Shown here piece by piece: positions 9,488 through 16,084 of a stretch of 16,084 nt of DNA. The stretch covers positions 1-16,084 of the forward strand of contig CABUOH010000011.1 in NCBI GenBank assembly GCA_902493085.1. The letters run 5' to 3'. The notes under the pieces were generated by a model. That model saw only the letters and a program-made list of their open reading frames with translations. It searched no databases and was not told the origin of the DNA. Each line of letters opens with the position of its first letter. Within the stretch, counting starts at the first letter, position 1. The stretch comes from an uncultured Sutterella sp. (GTDB taxonomy: Bacteria; Pseudomonadota; Gammaproteobacteria; Burkholderiales; Burkholderiaceae_F). Made by a program: the position numbers and the translations under genes.

Positions 9488-10585
9488 ATGAAAACGAACC
9501 GTTTCAAATTATCCCTGACCGCTGTTTTGCTGGCCTTTGGGCTTGGTGCCGCGTGGCCTGCCTTCTCGGCGGAAGGGAGCGCCGTCACTGAAGCTCCTCA
9601 GGCTCAGGAGACGCAGGAATATGCGCTCGAGCGTCATACCCTTCACATGGGCACGCTCATCAACGCCAAGCTTTACGGCGCTACGCCCGAGGCGGTCAAG
9701 CACTACGCGATTGTCTTTGAAGACAAGGTGACGGCTTATGACGACTTGATGTCGGTGCACAAGGAGACGCCTCTCAACGAGGTCAACCGGCGCGCCGGAG
9801 AACCCGTCGAGGTGCCTTGTGAAATAGCCGACATGACGCGTCAGGCGCTTGCCATTGCAAATGAAACCGGAGGTGCCTTTGAACCGATGATCGGTCCGGT
9901 TGTCAATCTCTGGAAGATCGGCTTTGGCGGCGAACACGTGCCGTCGGACGAGGCCATTGCCGCAGCGGTGGCCAAGGTCGACCGCTCGAAGGTGCGGGTC
10001 TGGAAGGATGGAGATCGCTGCAGGATGCAGATCGCCAAGGGGCAGAGCATCGACATGGGTGCCATTGCGAAGGGCTTTATCGGTCAGAGGTTGGCGGACA
10101 TTCTCAAGCATGAAGGCATGCCTCGCGGCGTGCTCGATCTGGGCGGAAACATCGTGGCGGTGGGCGAAAAGGCCGAAGGCCGCCCGTGGCGCATCGGCAT
10201 CCAGCATCCGGCTCAGTCTCGGGGAGGCTATTTTGCCGTAGCCTCGGTAAGGGATGAGAGCGTGATCACGTCGGGTGCCTATGAGCGTTATTTCGAGGAA
10301 AACGGCAAGCGCTATTCCCACATCCTTGATCCGAAGACGGGGCGTCCCGCCAAGACGGACATTTCGTCGGTGACGATCATTGATCGTGACGGTGCGCGCG
10401 CGGATGCGCTCTGCACGGCGCTCTTCGCCATGGGCTGGGATCGGGCGGAGGCCTTTTTGCGCGGACATTCGGAACTCAAGGCGCTCTTGATGCATGCTGA
10501 CATGAAGCATGCGGTCATGACGCCCGCCGTAGCCTCGTCCGTGACGTCGTCTGATCCCTCGGTTAAACTCACCGTTTTGAAGTAA
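9488..10585 (+). CDS. apbE: FAD:protein FMN transferase (ApbE family), exported
   Basis: Magnesium-dependent flavin transferase that attaches FMN from FAD to a threonine in target proteins such as Nqr/Rnf subunits or FMN-binding-domain reductases. It acts outside the cytoplasmic membrane. Residues 1-28 form a Sec signal peptide: a Lys/Arg start, a hydrophobic stretch TAVLLAFGLGAAW, then AFSA before EGS. There is no lipobox cysteine, so it is predicted to be soluble in the periplasm, whereas E. coli ApbE is a lipoprotein. Family motifs are HTLHMGTLINAKLYG, SIDMGAIAKGFI, VLDLGGNIVAVG, SGAYERYF and YSHILDPKTGRPA. The metal-binding Asp306 and Thr310 are in DGARADALCTALFAMG. The 365 residues fit the family. 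No flavinylation target or electron-transport gene is present in this window. It lies between the glnS hairpin and dnaE, 34 bases before the latter. Confidence 0.94.
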   Translation: MKTNRFKLSLTAVLLAFGLGAAWPAFSAEGSAVTEAPQAQETQEYALERHTLHMGTLINAKLYGATPEAVKHYAIVFEDKVTAYDDLMSVHKETPLNEVNRRAGEPVEVPCEIADMTRQALAIANETGGAFEPMIGPVVNLWKIGFGGEHVPSDEAIAAAVAKVDRSKVRVWKDGDRCRMQIAKGQSIDMGAIAKGFIGQRLADILKHEGMPRGVLDLGGNIVAVGEKAEGRPWRIGIQHPAQSRGGYFAVASVRDESVITSGAYERYFEENGKRYSHILDPKTGRPAKTDISSVTIIDRDGARADALCTALFAMGWDRAEAFLRGHSELKALLMHADMKHAVMTPAVASSVTSSDPSVKLTVLK

Positions 10586-10619
10586 CTCATCCAAACCCGC
10601 AAAGAGCATTGTTTCGGTT

Positions 10620-13600
10620 ATGACAGAGCCCCGTTTCGTTCATCTTCGCTTCCATTCCGAGTACTCCGTTACGGACGGACTCGTGCGCATCGACCCCGCC
10701 ATTCACAAAACGCTTGAAATGGGCGGCGTGGCGCTCGGCATTACGGACTTGATGAACGTCTTCGGCGGCCTGCGCTTTTATACGCATGCGCTCTCCGCAG
10801 GTCTGAAGCCCATTCTCGGCTGCGACGTCAAGATCAAGAACAACAAGTTCCCGGACAATCCGTACCGGATGACCTTCTACTGCATGAACCATACGGGCTA
10901 CCATTCCCTTTGTGTTCTGCTGACAAAGGCTTTTCTGGAGGGAGAGGATCCGTACCGCGGCCAGATCTGTGACGAATGGCTCGACGCACCCGGTGCGACG
11001 GACGGGCTCATCGCGCTTACGGGCGGCCCCAAGGGGCGTCTTTCTCAGCTCATCGATACGGGCAGCGAACGTCAGGCGGGCGGCATCGTCAACCGCTGGA
11101 AGAGGCTTTTTCCCAATCGCCTCTATATTGAACTTCAGCGTGCGGATCGGCAGAAGGATGAAAGCCAGAACGCTTTTCTCGTGACGGTGGCCGCAAGGTT
11201 CGACGTGCCGGTGGTCGCGACGCATCCAGTTCAATTCCTTGAACCTCAGGACTTTGAGGCACACGAGGTGCGATGCTGCATCGCAGGCGGCTTTACGATC
11301 ACCGACCCTCGCCGCGACAAGAGCTATACGCGAGAGCAGTACCTGAAGAGCGAGGAGCAGATGTGCGAGCTCTTCAAGGATATTCCGAGCGCGCTCGCCA
11401 ACTCCGTCATCATCGCGAAGCGCTGCAATCTCGACGGCGTCCTCTCCAAGCCCCAGCTACCGCTCTTCCCGACGCCCGACGGCATGAGTTTGGACGACTA
11501 CATGGACCATCTCTCTCGCGAGGGGCTTGAGAAGCGTCTTGCCTTCCTCTATGAGGACGAAAAGGTGAGGGATGCAAAGCGTCCGGAATACGTTGAGCGT
11601 CTCGACTACGAGCTCGGCATCATCAAGAAGATGCAGTTCCCGGGCTACTTCCTCATCGTTCAGGACTTCATCAACTGGTCCAAGACGCACGGCGTGCCCG
11701 TGGGGCCGGGGCGAGGATCGGGTGCCGGTTCGCTCGTTGCGTATTCGCTCGGCATTACGGACCTTGATCCGCTCAAGTTCGACCTCCTCTTTGAACGCTT
11801 CCTCAATCCTGAGCGCGTGTCCATGCCTGACTTTGACGTGGACTTTTGCCAGTACAATCGCGACCGCACGATTGAGTACGTGAAGGAGACGTACGGCGCA
11901 GACGCCGTGAGTCAGATCGCCACCTTCGGCACGCTCGGCGCCAAGGCCGTCGTGCGAGACGTGGCTCGCGTTCTCAACATCCCCTTCATGAAGGCAGACC
12001 GTCTGGCCAAGCTCATTCCGATGCAGCCGGGCAAAAACGTCACGCTCGACGACGCCATCAAGGAGGTGCCCGAATTCCGAGAGGCGATTGAGGGCGACGA
12101 GGAATATCAGGAGCTCATGCGCGTGGCCAAGGGGCTCGAAGGCATCACGCGCAATCTGGGCATGCACGCCGGGGGCGTGCTGATTGCGCCGGGCGCTCTT
12201 ACGGATTTTTGTCCGCTCTACAACTCCGACGGCGCGCCCGAAAACACGATCAGCCAGTTCGACAAGAAGGACGTGGAAAACGTCGGCCTTGTGAAGTTCG
12301 ACTTTCTGGGGCTGACGACGCTTTCCATTCTTGCCAAGTGCAAGGAATACATCGACAAGCTCTACCCTGAAAAGGCATTTGAGCTTGAGCGCATTCCCGT
12401 TACGGACGAAGAAACCTACCGGTGCTTTCAGAATGCCAATACGGCCGCGGTTTTCCAGTTTGAATCGGAAGGCATGCGGCAGCTTCTGCGTCAGGCGCGA
12501 CCGGACCGTCTGGAAGACCTCGTGGCTTTGAATGCGCTTTATCGCCCGGGGCCGATGGACCTGATTCCGTCCTTCATCGCACGAAAGTTCGGTCGAGAAA
12601 AGGTGGAGTACCTCGACGAGCGCATGGAGCCCGTGCTCTCCGAAACCTACGGCATCATGGTGTATCAGGAACAGGTGATGCGTGTGGCCCAGGTGGTGGG
12701 CGGCTATTCGCTGGGCGGCGCAGACCTTCTGCGCCGAGCCATGGGCAAGAAGAATGTGGAGGAGATGAAGCGTCAGCGAGCGGTCTTCGTGAAGGGTGCC
12801 GGAGAGCGCGGCGTGAAGGAGTCGGTGGCAACCGAGATCTTCAACCTGATGGAAAAGTTCGCGGGCTACGGCTTCAATAAGTCGCATGCCGCGGCCTATT
12901 CCTATGTTGCCTACCAGACGGCCTATCTCAAGACGCACTTCACGTCCTGCTTCATGGCGGCCAACCTCTGCATGGTGATGGACCAGGGCGACAAGATGAA
13001 GGCGCTGCTCGACGACGCCCGCGCGAACGGCATTGAAATTCTGCCGCCCGACATCAACTTGTCGGACTGGTTCTTTACGGCGCCGGACGAAAAGCACATC
13101 CGCTTCGGTCTGGGCGGCGTCAAGGGGCTCGGTCGCCAGCAGGTTGAAGACATGATGGCGACGCGCCTCAAGGATGGCCCCTTTACCGATTTGTTCGACG
13201 TGACGGCGCGTGTCACGGGATTGAATGCGCGCAATCTCGAGGGGCTCATCCGCGTGGGCGCCTTCGATTCGCTCAATCCGGACCGCGGGTTCTTGCACGG
13301 CAATGTCTCGCAGGCCATGACGGCCGGGCAGGCCGTGGCTGCAAGTGAAGGTCAGGACAGCCTTTTTGCCGACGACGTGCAGGTGAAGCGCATCGTCAAC
13401 TGGGTGGATGCGCCGTCCTGGTCCGAGCGTCGGAAGCTTAAGGAGGAAAAGGGCTCGCTCGGCTTTTGGCTCTCCGGACATCCCTTCGACCTCTATCAGG
13501 CGGAAGTCGCTCACTATACGTCCATGACGCTTGAGCAGATTCAGCCGAGTCGCGACAGCGTGAAGTTGGCGGGCGTGGTCACGAACATTCGCGTCATTCA

Positions 13601-14048
13601 GGGAAAGCGCGGCCGCATGGGGGCGGTGCAGCTCGACGACGGCACGGCCGTGATGGAAGTGGTTTGCTTCTCGGAAGCTTGGGAACGGCTCAGAAACAAG
13701 TTTGCCGTGGACGACGTCGTCTGCGTCGAGGGGCGCGTGCGCTACGACGAATTCAGCAAGCGCGTCTCGGTCAATGTTGAGAATGCCATGTCGCTCGACG
13801 AATTCCGAGCCATGGCGGCATCTTGTCTGCGTGTGGAGATTGACGGACGCGTCAAGCACGACGTCAAGCGCATTGAAGGCATTCTGAAGGGAGCGGAGCG
13901 CGAGACCGGCGTGACGGTGGCGCTCGACATTCGCACCAAGAAGGCGAGCGGCCGCATGTATCTGCCCTTTACGGTCGGCAACGTGGACGAGCTTCGCATG
14001 GAGCTTCGCAACAGCGGCGAAGTCACGGGCACGGAAATCGAGTACTGA
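10620..14048 (+). CDS. dnaE: DNA polymerase III alpha subunit
   Basis: Catalytic subunit of the replicative polymerase, with 1142 residues against 1160 in E. coli. The start MTEPRFVHLRFHSEYS matches the E. coli N-terminus. The order of parts is PHP domain (about 1-270), palm with catalytic Asp406 and Asp408 (PDFDVDF) and Asp561 (VKFDFLG), fingers with YRPGPMDLIP and GADLLRRAMGKKN, KFAGYGFNKSHAAAYS, a helix-hairpin-helix region, a clamp-binding pentapeptide QDSLF (912-916), an OB fold (about 981-1055) and a short tau-binding tail. The PHP domain has lost metal ligands: ITDLMN in place of TDH, and ATHPVQF where active PHP domains have a TNDAHY-like segment. Intrinsic proofreading is therefore unlikely, and a DnaQ subunit should supply it. 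The ribosome binding site is weak (AAAGAG, 13 bases away). The gene ends at a shared terminator. Confidence 0.98.
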   Translation: MTEPRFVHLRFHSEYSVTDGLVRIDPAIHKTLEMGGVALGITDLMNVFGGLRFYTHALSAGLKPILGCDVKIKNNKFPDNPYRMTFYCMNHTGYHSLCVLLTKAFLEGEDPYRGQICDEWLDAPGATDGLIALTGGPKGRLSQLIDTGSERQAGGIVNRWKRLFPNRLYIELQRADRQKDESQNAFLVTVAARFDVPVVATHPVQFLEPQDFEAHEVRCCIAGGFTITDPRRDKSYTREQYLKSEEQMCELFKDIPSALANSVIIAKRCNLDGVLSKPQLPLFPTPDGMSLDDYMDHLSREGLEKRLAFLYEDEKVRDAKRPEYVERLDYELGIIKKMQFPGYFLIVQDFINWSKTHGVPVGPGRGSGAGSLVAYSLGITDLDPLKFDLLFERFLNPERVSMPDFDVDFCQYNRDRTIEYVKETYGADAVSQIATFGTLGAKAVVRDVARVLNIPFMKADRLAKLIPMQPGKNVTLDDAIKEVPEFREAIEGDEEYQELMRVAKGLEGITRNLGMHAGGVLIAPGALTDFCPLYNSDGAPENTISQFDKKDVENVGLVKFDFLGLTTLSILAKCKEYIDKLYPEKAFELERIPVTDEETYRCFQNANTAAVFQFESEGMRQLLRQARPDRLEDLVALNALYRPGPMDLIPSFIARKFGREKVEYLDERMEPVLSETYGIMVYQEQVMRVAQVVGGYSLGGADLLRRAMGKKNVEEMKRQRAVFVKGAGERGVKESVATEIFNLMEKFAGYGFNKSHAAAYSYVAYQTAYLKTHFTSCFMAANLCMVMDQGDKMKALLDDARANGIEILPPDINLSDWFFTAPDEKHIRFGLGGVKGLGRQQVEDMMATRLKDGPFTDLFDVTARVTGLNARNLEGLIRVGAFDSLNPDRGFLHGNVSQAMTAGQAVAASEGQDSLFADDVQVKRIVNWVDAPSWSERRKLKEEKGSLGFWLSGHPFDLYQAEVAHYTSMTLEQIQPSRDSVKLAGVVTNIRVIQGKRGRMGAVQLDDGTAVMEVVCFSEAWERLRNKFAVDDVVCVEGRVRYDEFSKRVSVNVENAMSLDEFRAMAASCLRVEIDGRVKHDVKRIEGILKGAERETGVTVALDIRTKKASGRMYLPFTVGNVDELRMELRNSGEVTGTEIEY

Positions 14049-14062
14049 AGGCGGAAATGAAA

Positions 14063-14094
14063 AAATCCCGCACGGCTCAAGCCGTGCGGGATTT
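14063..14094. terminator. Bidirectional intrinsic terminator for dnaE (+) and the tRNA operon (-)
   Basis: AAATCCCGCACGGC pairs perfectly with GCCGTGCGGGATTT (14 pairs) around a TCAA loop. On the minus strand the stem runs into six T then CATTT, a classic terminator that starts only four bases after the tRNA-His CCA end. On the plus strand it follows the dnaE stop by 14 bases, with ATTTGTTCT after the stem. Confidence 0.92.
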
Positions 14095-14098
14095 GTTC

Positions 14099-14175
14099 TG
14101 GGGTGGGAAATGGGACTCGAACCCACGACAACCGGAATCACAATCCGGGACTCTACCAACTGAGCTATTCCCACC
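14099..14175 (-). tRNA. tRNA-His (GTG)
   Basis: Full cloverleaf on the minus strand. The acceptor stem GTGGGAA pairs with TTCCCAC. The extra 5' G (position -1) facing C73 is the histidine identity element. The D arm is GCTCAGTTGGTAGAGT. The anticodon arm CCGGA-TTGTGAT-TCCGG has anticodon GTG, and the T arm is GTGGG-TTCGAGT-CCCAT. CCA is encoded. It is the last gene of the tRNA operon, with the terminator hairpin right after it. Confidence 0.97.
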
Positions 14176-14190
14176 AGAATTTGAATTCTG

Positions 14191-14267
14191 TGGCCTGCCC
14201 GGCAGGGATCGAACCTGCGACCACCTGCTTAGAAGGCAGGTGCTCTATCCAACTGAGCTACGGGCAG
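14191..14267 (-). tRNA. tRNA-Arg (TCT)
   Basis: Cloverleaf on the minus strand: acceptor CTGCCCG with CGGGCAG, anticodon arm CCTGC-CTTCTAA-GCAGG with anticodon TCT (reads AGA/AGG), T arm GCAGG-TTCGATC-CCTGC, discriminator G and encoded CCA. It is the middle gene of the operon; 15 AT-rich bases separate it from tRNA-His. Confidence 0.97.
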
Positions 14268-14296
14268 ATCGACCGGGTGTTTACAGGGCTGGAAAT

Positions 14297-14373
14297 TGGT
14301 CGGGGTGAAGAGATTCGAACTCCCGACATCCTGCTCCCAAAGCAGGCGCGCTACCAGACTGCGCTACACCCCG
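14297..14373 (-). tRNA. tRNA-Pro (TGG)
   Basis: Cloverleaf on the minus strand: acceptor CGGGGTG with CACCCCG, D arm GCGCAGTCTGGTAGCGC, anticodon arm CCTGC-TTTGGGA-GCAGG with anticodon TGG, T stem GGGAG with CTCTT (two G-U pairs), discriminator A and encoded CCA. It is the first gene of the operon and begins just after the predicted transcription start. A Pro-Arg-His neighbourhood is common in Proteobacteria. Confidence 0.97.
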
Positions 14374-14381
14374 GGTAGGAA

Positions 14382-14403
14382 TCGAATTTTACACGAAATT
14401 CGA
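14382..14403. repeat. Inverted repeat across the tRNA promoter -10 box
   Basis: TCGAATTT (14382-14389) and AAATTCGA (14396-14403) are perfect 8-base inverted arms with a six-base spacer. The left arm overlaps the -10 box and the rest lies in the promoter spacer, where a dimeric repressor could bind. AT-rich promoters can give such arms by chance. Confidence 0.5.
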
Positions 14404-14413
14404 AAAAATGCAA
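14386..14413 (-). promoter_or_regulatory. Sigma-70 promoter of the tRNA Pro-Arg-His operon
   Basis: On the minus strand TTGCAT (14408-14413) and TAAAAT (14386-14391) are separated by 16 bases, both close to consensus. Transcription would begin near 14379, about six bases before tRNA-Pro. No GC-rich discriminator of the kind seen at stringently controlled promoters is obvious after the -10 box. Confidence 0.75.
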
Positions 14414-14439
14414 CAGGCAAACGCAAACAGGCAAACGCA
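14412..14439. repeat. Perfect 14-base tandem repeat upstream of the tRNA promoter
   Basis: AACAGGCAAACGCA occurs twice with no gap (14412-14425, 14426-14439). The copies start at the edge of the -35 box of the tRNA promoter and extend upstream, the zone where activators bind. Confidence 0.85.
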
Positions 14440-14546
14440 TCACAAAAACAGAAAAGCCCGCGGGAGGCGTGAAGGTGGTCGCCGAGGCGGCGTTGACGGA
14501 GGCTTTGAAGCCGTTGCGGGGCAGTGTGCGGCATCAGTGAAAAAGG

Positions 14547-14552
14547 TACAAT
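14547..14552 (+). promoter_or_regulatory. Candidate -10 box for argH
   Basis: TACAAT, followed by GAGCC as in the rng promoter. No convincing -35 hexamer lies 16-18 bases upstream. Transcription would start near 14559, leaving a leader of about 42 bases. Confidence 0.45.
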
Positions 14553-14559
14553 GAGCCGT

Positions 14560-14593
14560 AGGAGACTCTCTCCTCTTTTTATAGGAAAAAGGG
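14560..14593 (+). promoter_or_regulatory. argH leader with two overlapping hairpins and the ribosome binding site
   Basis: AGGAGA and TCTCCT (14560-14574) form a six-pair stem with a CTC loop followed by CTTTTT. Alternatively CTCTTTTT (14573-14580) pairs with AAAAAGGG (14586-14593) over eight positions with an ATAGG loop. The second form covers the Shine-Dalgarno AAGGGA (14589-14594), which lies six bases before ATG 14601. The two forms share bases 14573-14574. The first stem lies at the very 5' end of the predicted RNA, which argues against a normal attenuator. Confidence 0.4.
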
Positions 14594-14600
14594 ACAAATA

Positions 14601-16037
14601 ATGACGCAAGAACACGACAACTCCAACGATCCGCTGCATGCCAAGAAGAAGGCTTGGTCGGGCCGTTTCTCGGAACCCGTGGACGCTTTTGTGCTTCGCT
14701 ATACGGCCAGCGTCGACTTTGACAAGCGCATGGCCATGGCCGACATCGACGGTTCGTTGGCTCATGCGGCCATGCTCGCCAAGGTTGGCGTGATCACCGA
14801 GCAGGACCTTGCCGACATTCGCCGCGGCATGGCTCAGATCCGCGAGGAAATCACCTCCGGCGCCTTTGAATGGCAGCTCGAACTCGAAGACGTGCATCTC
14901 AACATCGAGGCGCGCCTGACGGCCCTTATCGGCGACGCCGGCAAGCGTCTGCACACCGGCCGCTCCCGCAACGACCAGGTGGCCACCGACATTCGCCTCT
15001 ATCTGCGCAGCGAAATCGACGTGATCGTCGAGCGCCTCGAACATCTCCAGGAAGTGATGGTGCACCAGGCCAAGCTGCACGCCGGCCTCATCATGCCGGG
15101 CTTCACCCACATGCAGGTCGCCCAGCCCGTGACGTTCGGCCATCACATGCTTGCTTATGTCGAAATGTTCGAGCGTGACCGCGAACGCATGCTTGACCTT
15201 CGCCGCCGCGTCAACCGCAGCCCGCTCGGCGCAGCTGCGCTGGCCGGCACGACCTATCCGATCGATCGCGAGTACTCCGCGAGCCTGCTCGGCTTTGAAG
15301 CCGTTGCTCAGAATTCGCTTGACGCCGTTTCCGATCGCGACTTCGCCATCGAGTTCTGCTCCGCCGCCGCCGTCCTGATGATGCACATCTCGCGCCTGTC
15401 CGAAGAGCTCGTGATCTGGATGAGCCAGCGCTTCGCCTTCATCAAGCTTCCGGACCGCTTCACGACGGGCAGCTCGATCATGCCTCAGAAGAAGAATCCG
15501 GACGTTCCGGAAACGGCCCGAGGCAAGGCCGGCCGCGTTTATGGCGATCTCATTGCCATGCTCACCCTCATGAAGGGCACGCCGCTCGCCTACAACAAGG
15601 ACTTCCAGGAAGACAAGGAACCGGTCTTCGATGCGATCGATACGGTCAAGGACACGCTTCGTGCCTTCTGCGACATGATGGCCGGCGTCGAACCCCAGGC
15701 CGATGCCATGCATCACGCCGCCCAGGCCGGCTATCCGACGGCCACCGACCTTGCCGACTATCTCGTTCGTCACGGCACGCCGTTCCGCACGGCTCACGAC
15801 ATCGTCGGCCAGACGGTGCGCGCCGCTTCCGAACGCGGCTGCGGTCTTGAAGATCTTCCGCTCGACGTGCTCAAGAGCTTCAGCCCGGCCATCGAAGAGG
15901 ACGTCTACGAAGTGCTCAAGCTTGAAGGCTCCGTCAACGCCCGCAACCATCTTGGCGGCACGGCGCCTGCTCAGGTTGCCAAGCAGGTCGAACGCTGGGA
16001 GGCGATCATCGCCGACCGTGTAGCCAAGACCGCCTGA
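14601..16037 (+). CDS. argH: Argininosuccinate lyase
   Basis: Cytosolic tetrameric enzyme of the fumarase/aspartase superfamily that splits argininosuccinate into arginine and fumarate, the last step of arginine synthesis. The 478 residues fit the family (about 460). WSGRFSEPVDAFVLRYTASV opens the conserved part after a short charged N-terminal extension of about 18 residues. LHTGRSRNDQVATD and the catalytic histidine region FTHMQVAQP (His170) follow. The flexible signature loop GSSIMPQKKNPD carries catalytic Ser292, and the C-terminal NHLGGTAP region is intact. The start is well supported by AAGGGA six bases upstream. No other arg gene is in the window, and no clear ARG box was seen in the 227-base region between tRNA-Pro and this gene. 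It is the last gene; only 47 bases follow. Confidence 0.97.
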   Translation: MTQEHDNSNDPLHAKKKAWSGRFSEPVDAFVLRYTASVDFDKRMAMADIDGSLAHAAMLAKVGVITEQDLADIRRGMAQIREEITSGAFEWQLELEDVHLNIEARLTALIGDAGKRLHTGRSRNDQVATDIRLYLRSEIDVIVERLEHLQEVMVHQAKLHAGLIMPGFTHMQVAQPVTFGHHMLAYVEMFERDRERMLDLRRRVNRSPLGAAALAGTTYPIDREYSASLLGFEAVAQNSLDAVSDRDFAIEFCSAAAVLMMHISRLSEELVIWMSQRFAFIKLPDRFTTGSSIMPQKKNPDVPETARGKAGRVYGDLIAMLTLMKGTPLAYNKDFQEDKEPVFDAIDTVKDTLRAFCDMMAGVEPQADAMHHAAQAGYPTATDLADYLVRHGTPFRTAHDIVGQTVRAASERGCGLEDLPLDVLKSFSPAIEEDVYEVLKLEGSVNARNHLGGTAPAQVAKQVERWEAIIADRVAKTA

Positions 16038-16084
16038 GTCTGAACGCAGGGATGCCGCAGGACTGACCGGGTTTTAGTCCAAGG

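Noticed and set aside
9509..10609. Open frame of about 366 codons antisense to apbE
   Set aside because: The plus strand has a signal peptide and all ApbE motifs; the minus frame has neither motifs nor a start signal.
11457..14174. Long open frame of about 905 codons on the minus strand across dnaE
   Set aside because: It lies opposite a complete, conserved dnaE and runs into tRNA-His. Its translation is rich in His, Arg, Ala and Leu with no family motifs, as expected for an antisense frame of a GC-rich gene.
14440..14546. A further RNA gene or small protein gene between the tRNA promoter and argH
   Set aside because: Only short weak stems such as GGCTT/AAGCC and a CCCGCGGG palindrome are present, with no promoter-terminator pair and no start with a ribosome binding site.
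14364..15950. Open frame of about 528 codons antisense to argH
   Set aside because: It covers a conserved argH gene and the tRNA promoter, and its composition is that of an antisense shadow with no recognisable domain.
16060..16080. Terminator after argH
   Set aside because: GGACT and AGTCC could pair, but the stem is five bases with an eleven-base loop and the window ends before any T run could be seen.

Overview
The window looks like chromosomal DNA from a GC-rich betaproteobacterium, most likely a gut-associated member of Burkholderiales such as the Sutterella/Parasutterella group. This is an inference from protein character, the tRNA cluster Pro(TGG)-Arg(TCT)-His(GTG), and repeated -10 boxes of the form TACAAT. 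I could not run a database search. The content is mostly housekeeping, densely packed, and shows no phage, IS, CRISPR or defence genes.

Layout. Bases 1-2303 (+) hold an L-serine dehydratase whose start lies outside the window, then a ten-helix DMT/EamA transporter. The transporter converges with and overlaps an isolated dTDP-glucose 4,6-dehydratase gene on the minus strand (2260-3267). A short divergent promoter region then leads into a tight plus-strand run: ribonuclease G (GTG start), exonuclease I, and a 3-hydroxyisobutyrate-dehydrogenase-like reductase. After a 92-base gap come glutaminyl-tRNA synthetase, a strong hairpin, a periplasmic ApbE flavin transferase, and the replicative polymerase subunit DnaE. 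DnaE ends at a bidirectional terminator shared with a minus-strand tRNA operon (14099-14373). Beyond the tRNA promoter, argininosuccinate lyase runs to near the window end. No stretch over 300 bases lacks a gene.

How the genes relate. They belong to separate pathways: serine breakdown to pyruvate, sugar nucleotide synthesis, RNA processing, DNA repair, translation, flavinylation, replication and arginine synthesis. The only likely functional or transcriptional groupings are sdaA with the transporter, rng-sbcB-reductase, and the tRNA operon.

Most unusual observations. (1) GlnRS is about 97 codons longer than the family norm because of an in-frame insert placed directly before the glutamine-specificity residue equivalent to E. 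coli Gln255; a 9-base direct repeat CAGTACGAA flanks the insert. (2) The HIBADH-like reductase lacks about six residues in the first Rossmann helix, as if a deletion had occurred between two Ala-Gly-His codon runs. (3) The tRNA operon promoter carries a perfect 14-base tandem repeat and an inverted repeat across its -10 box. (4) The argH leader can form two overlapping hairpins, one covering the ribosome binding site. I did not find a clearly new multi-gene system.
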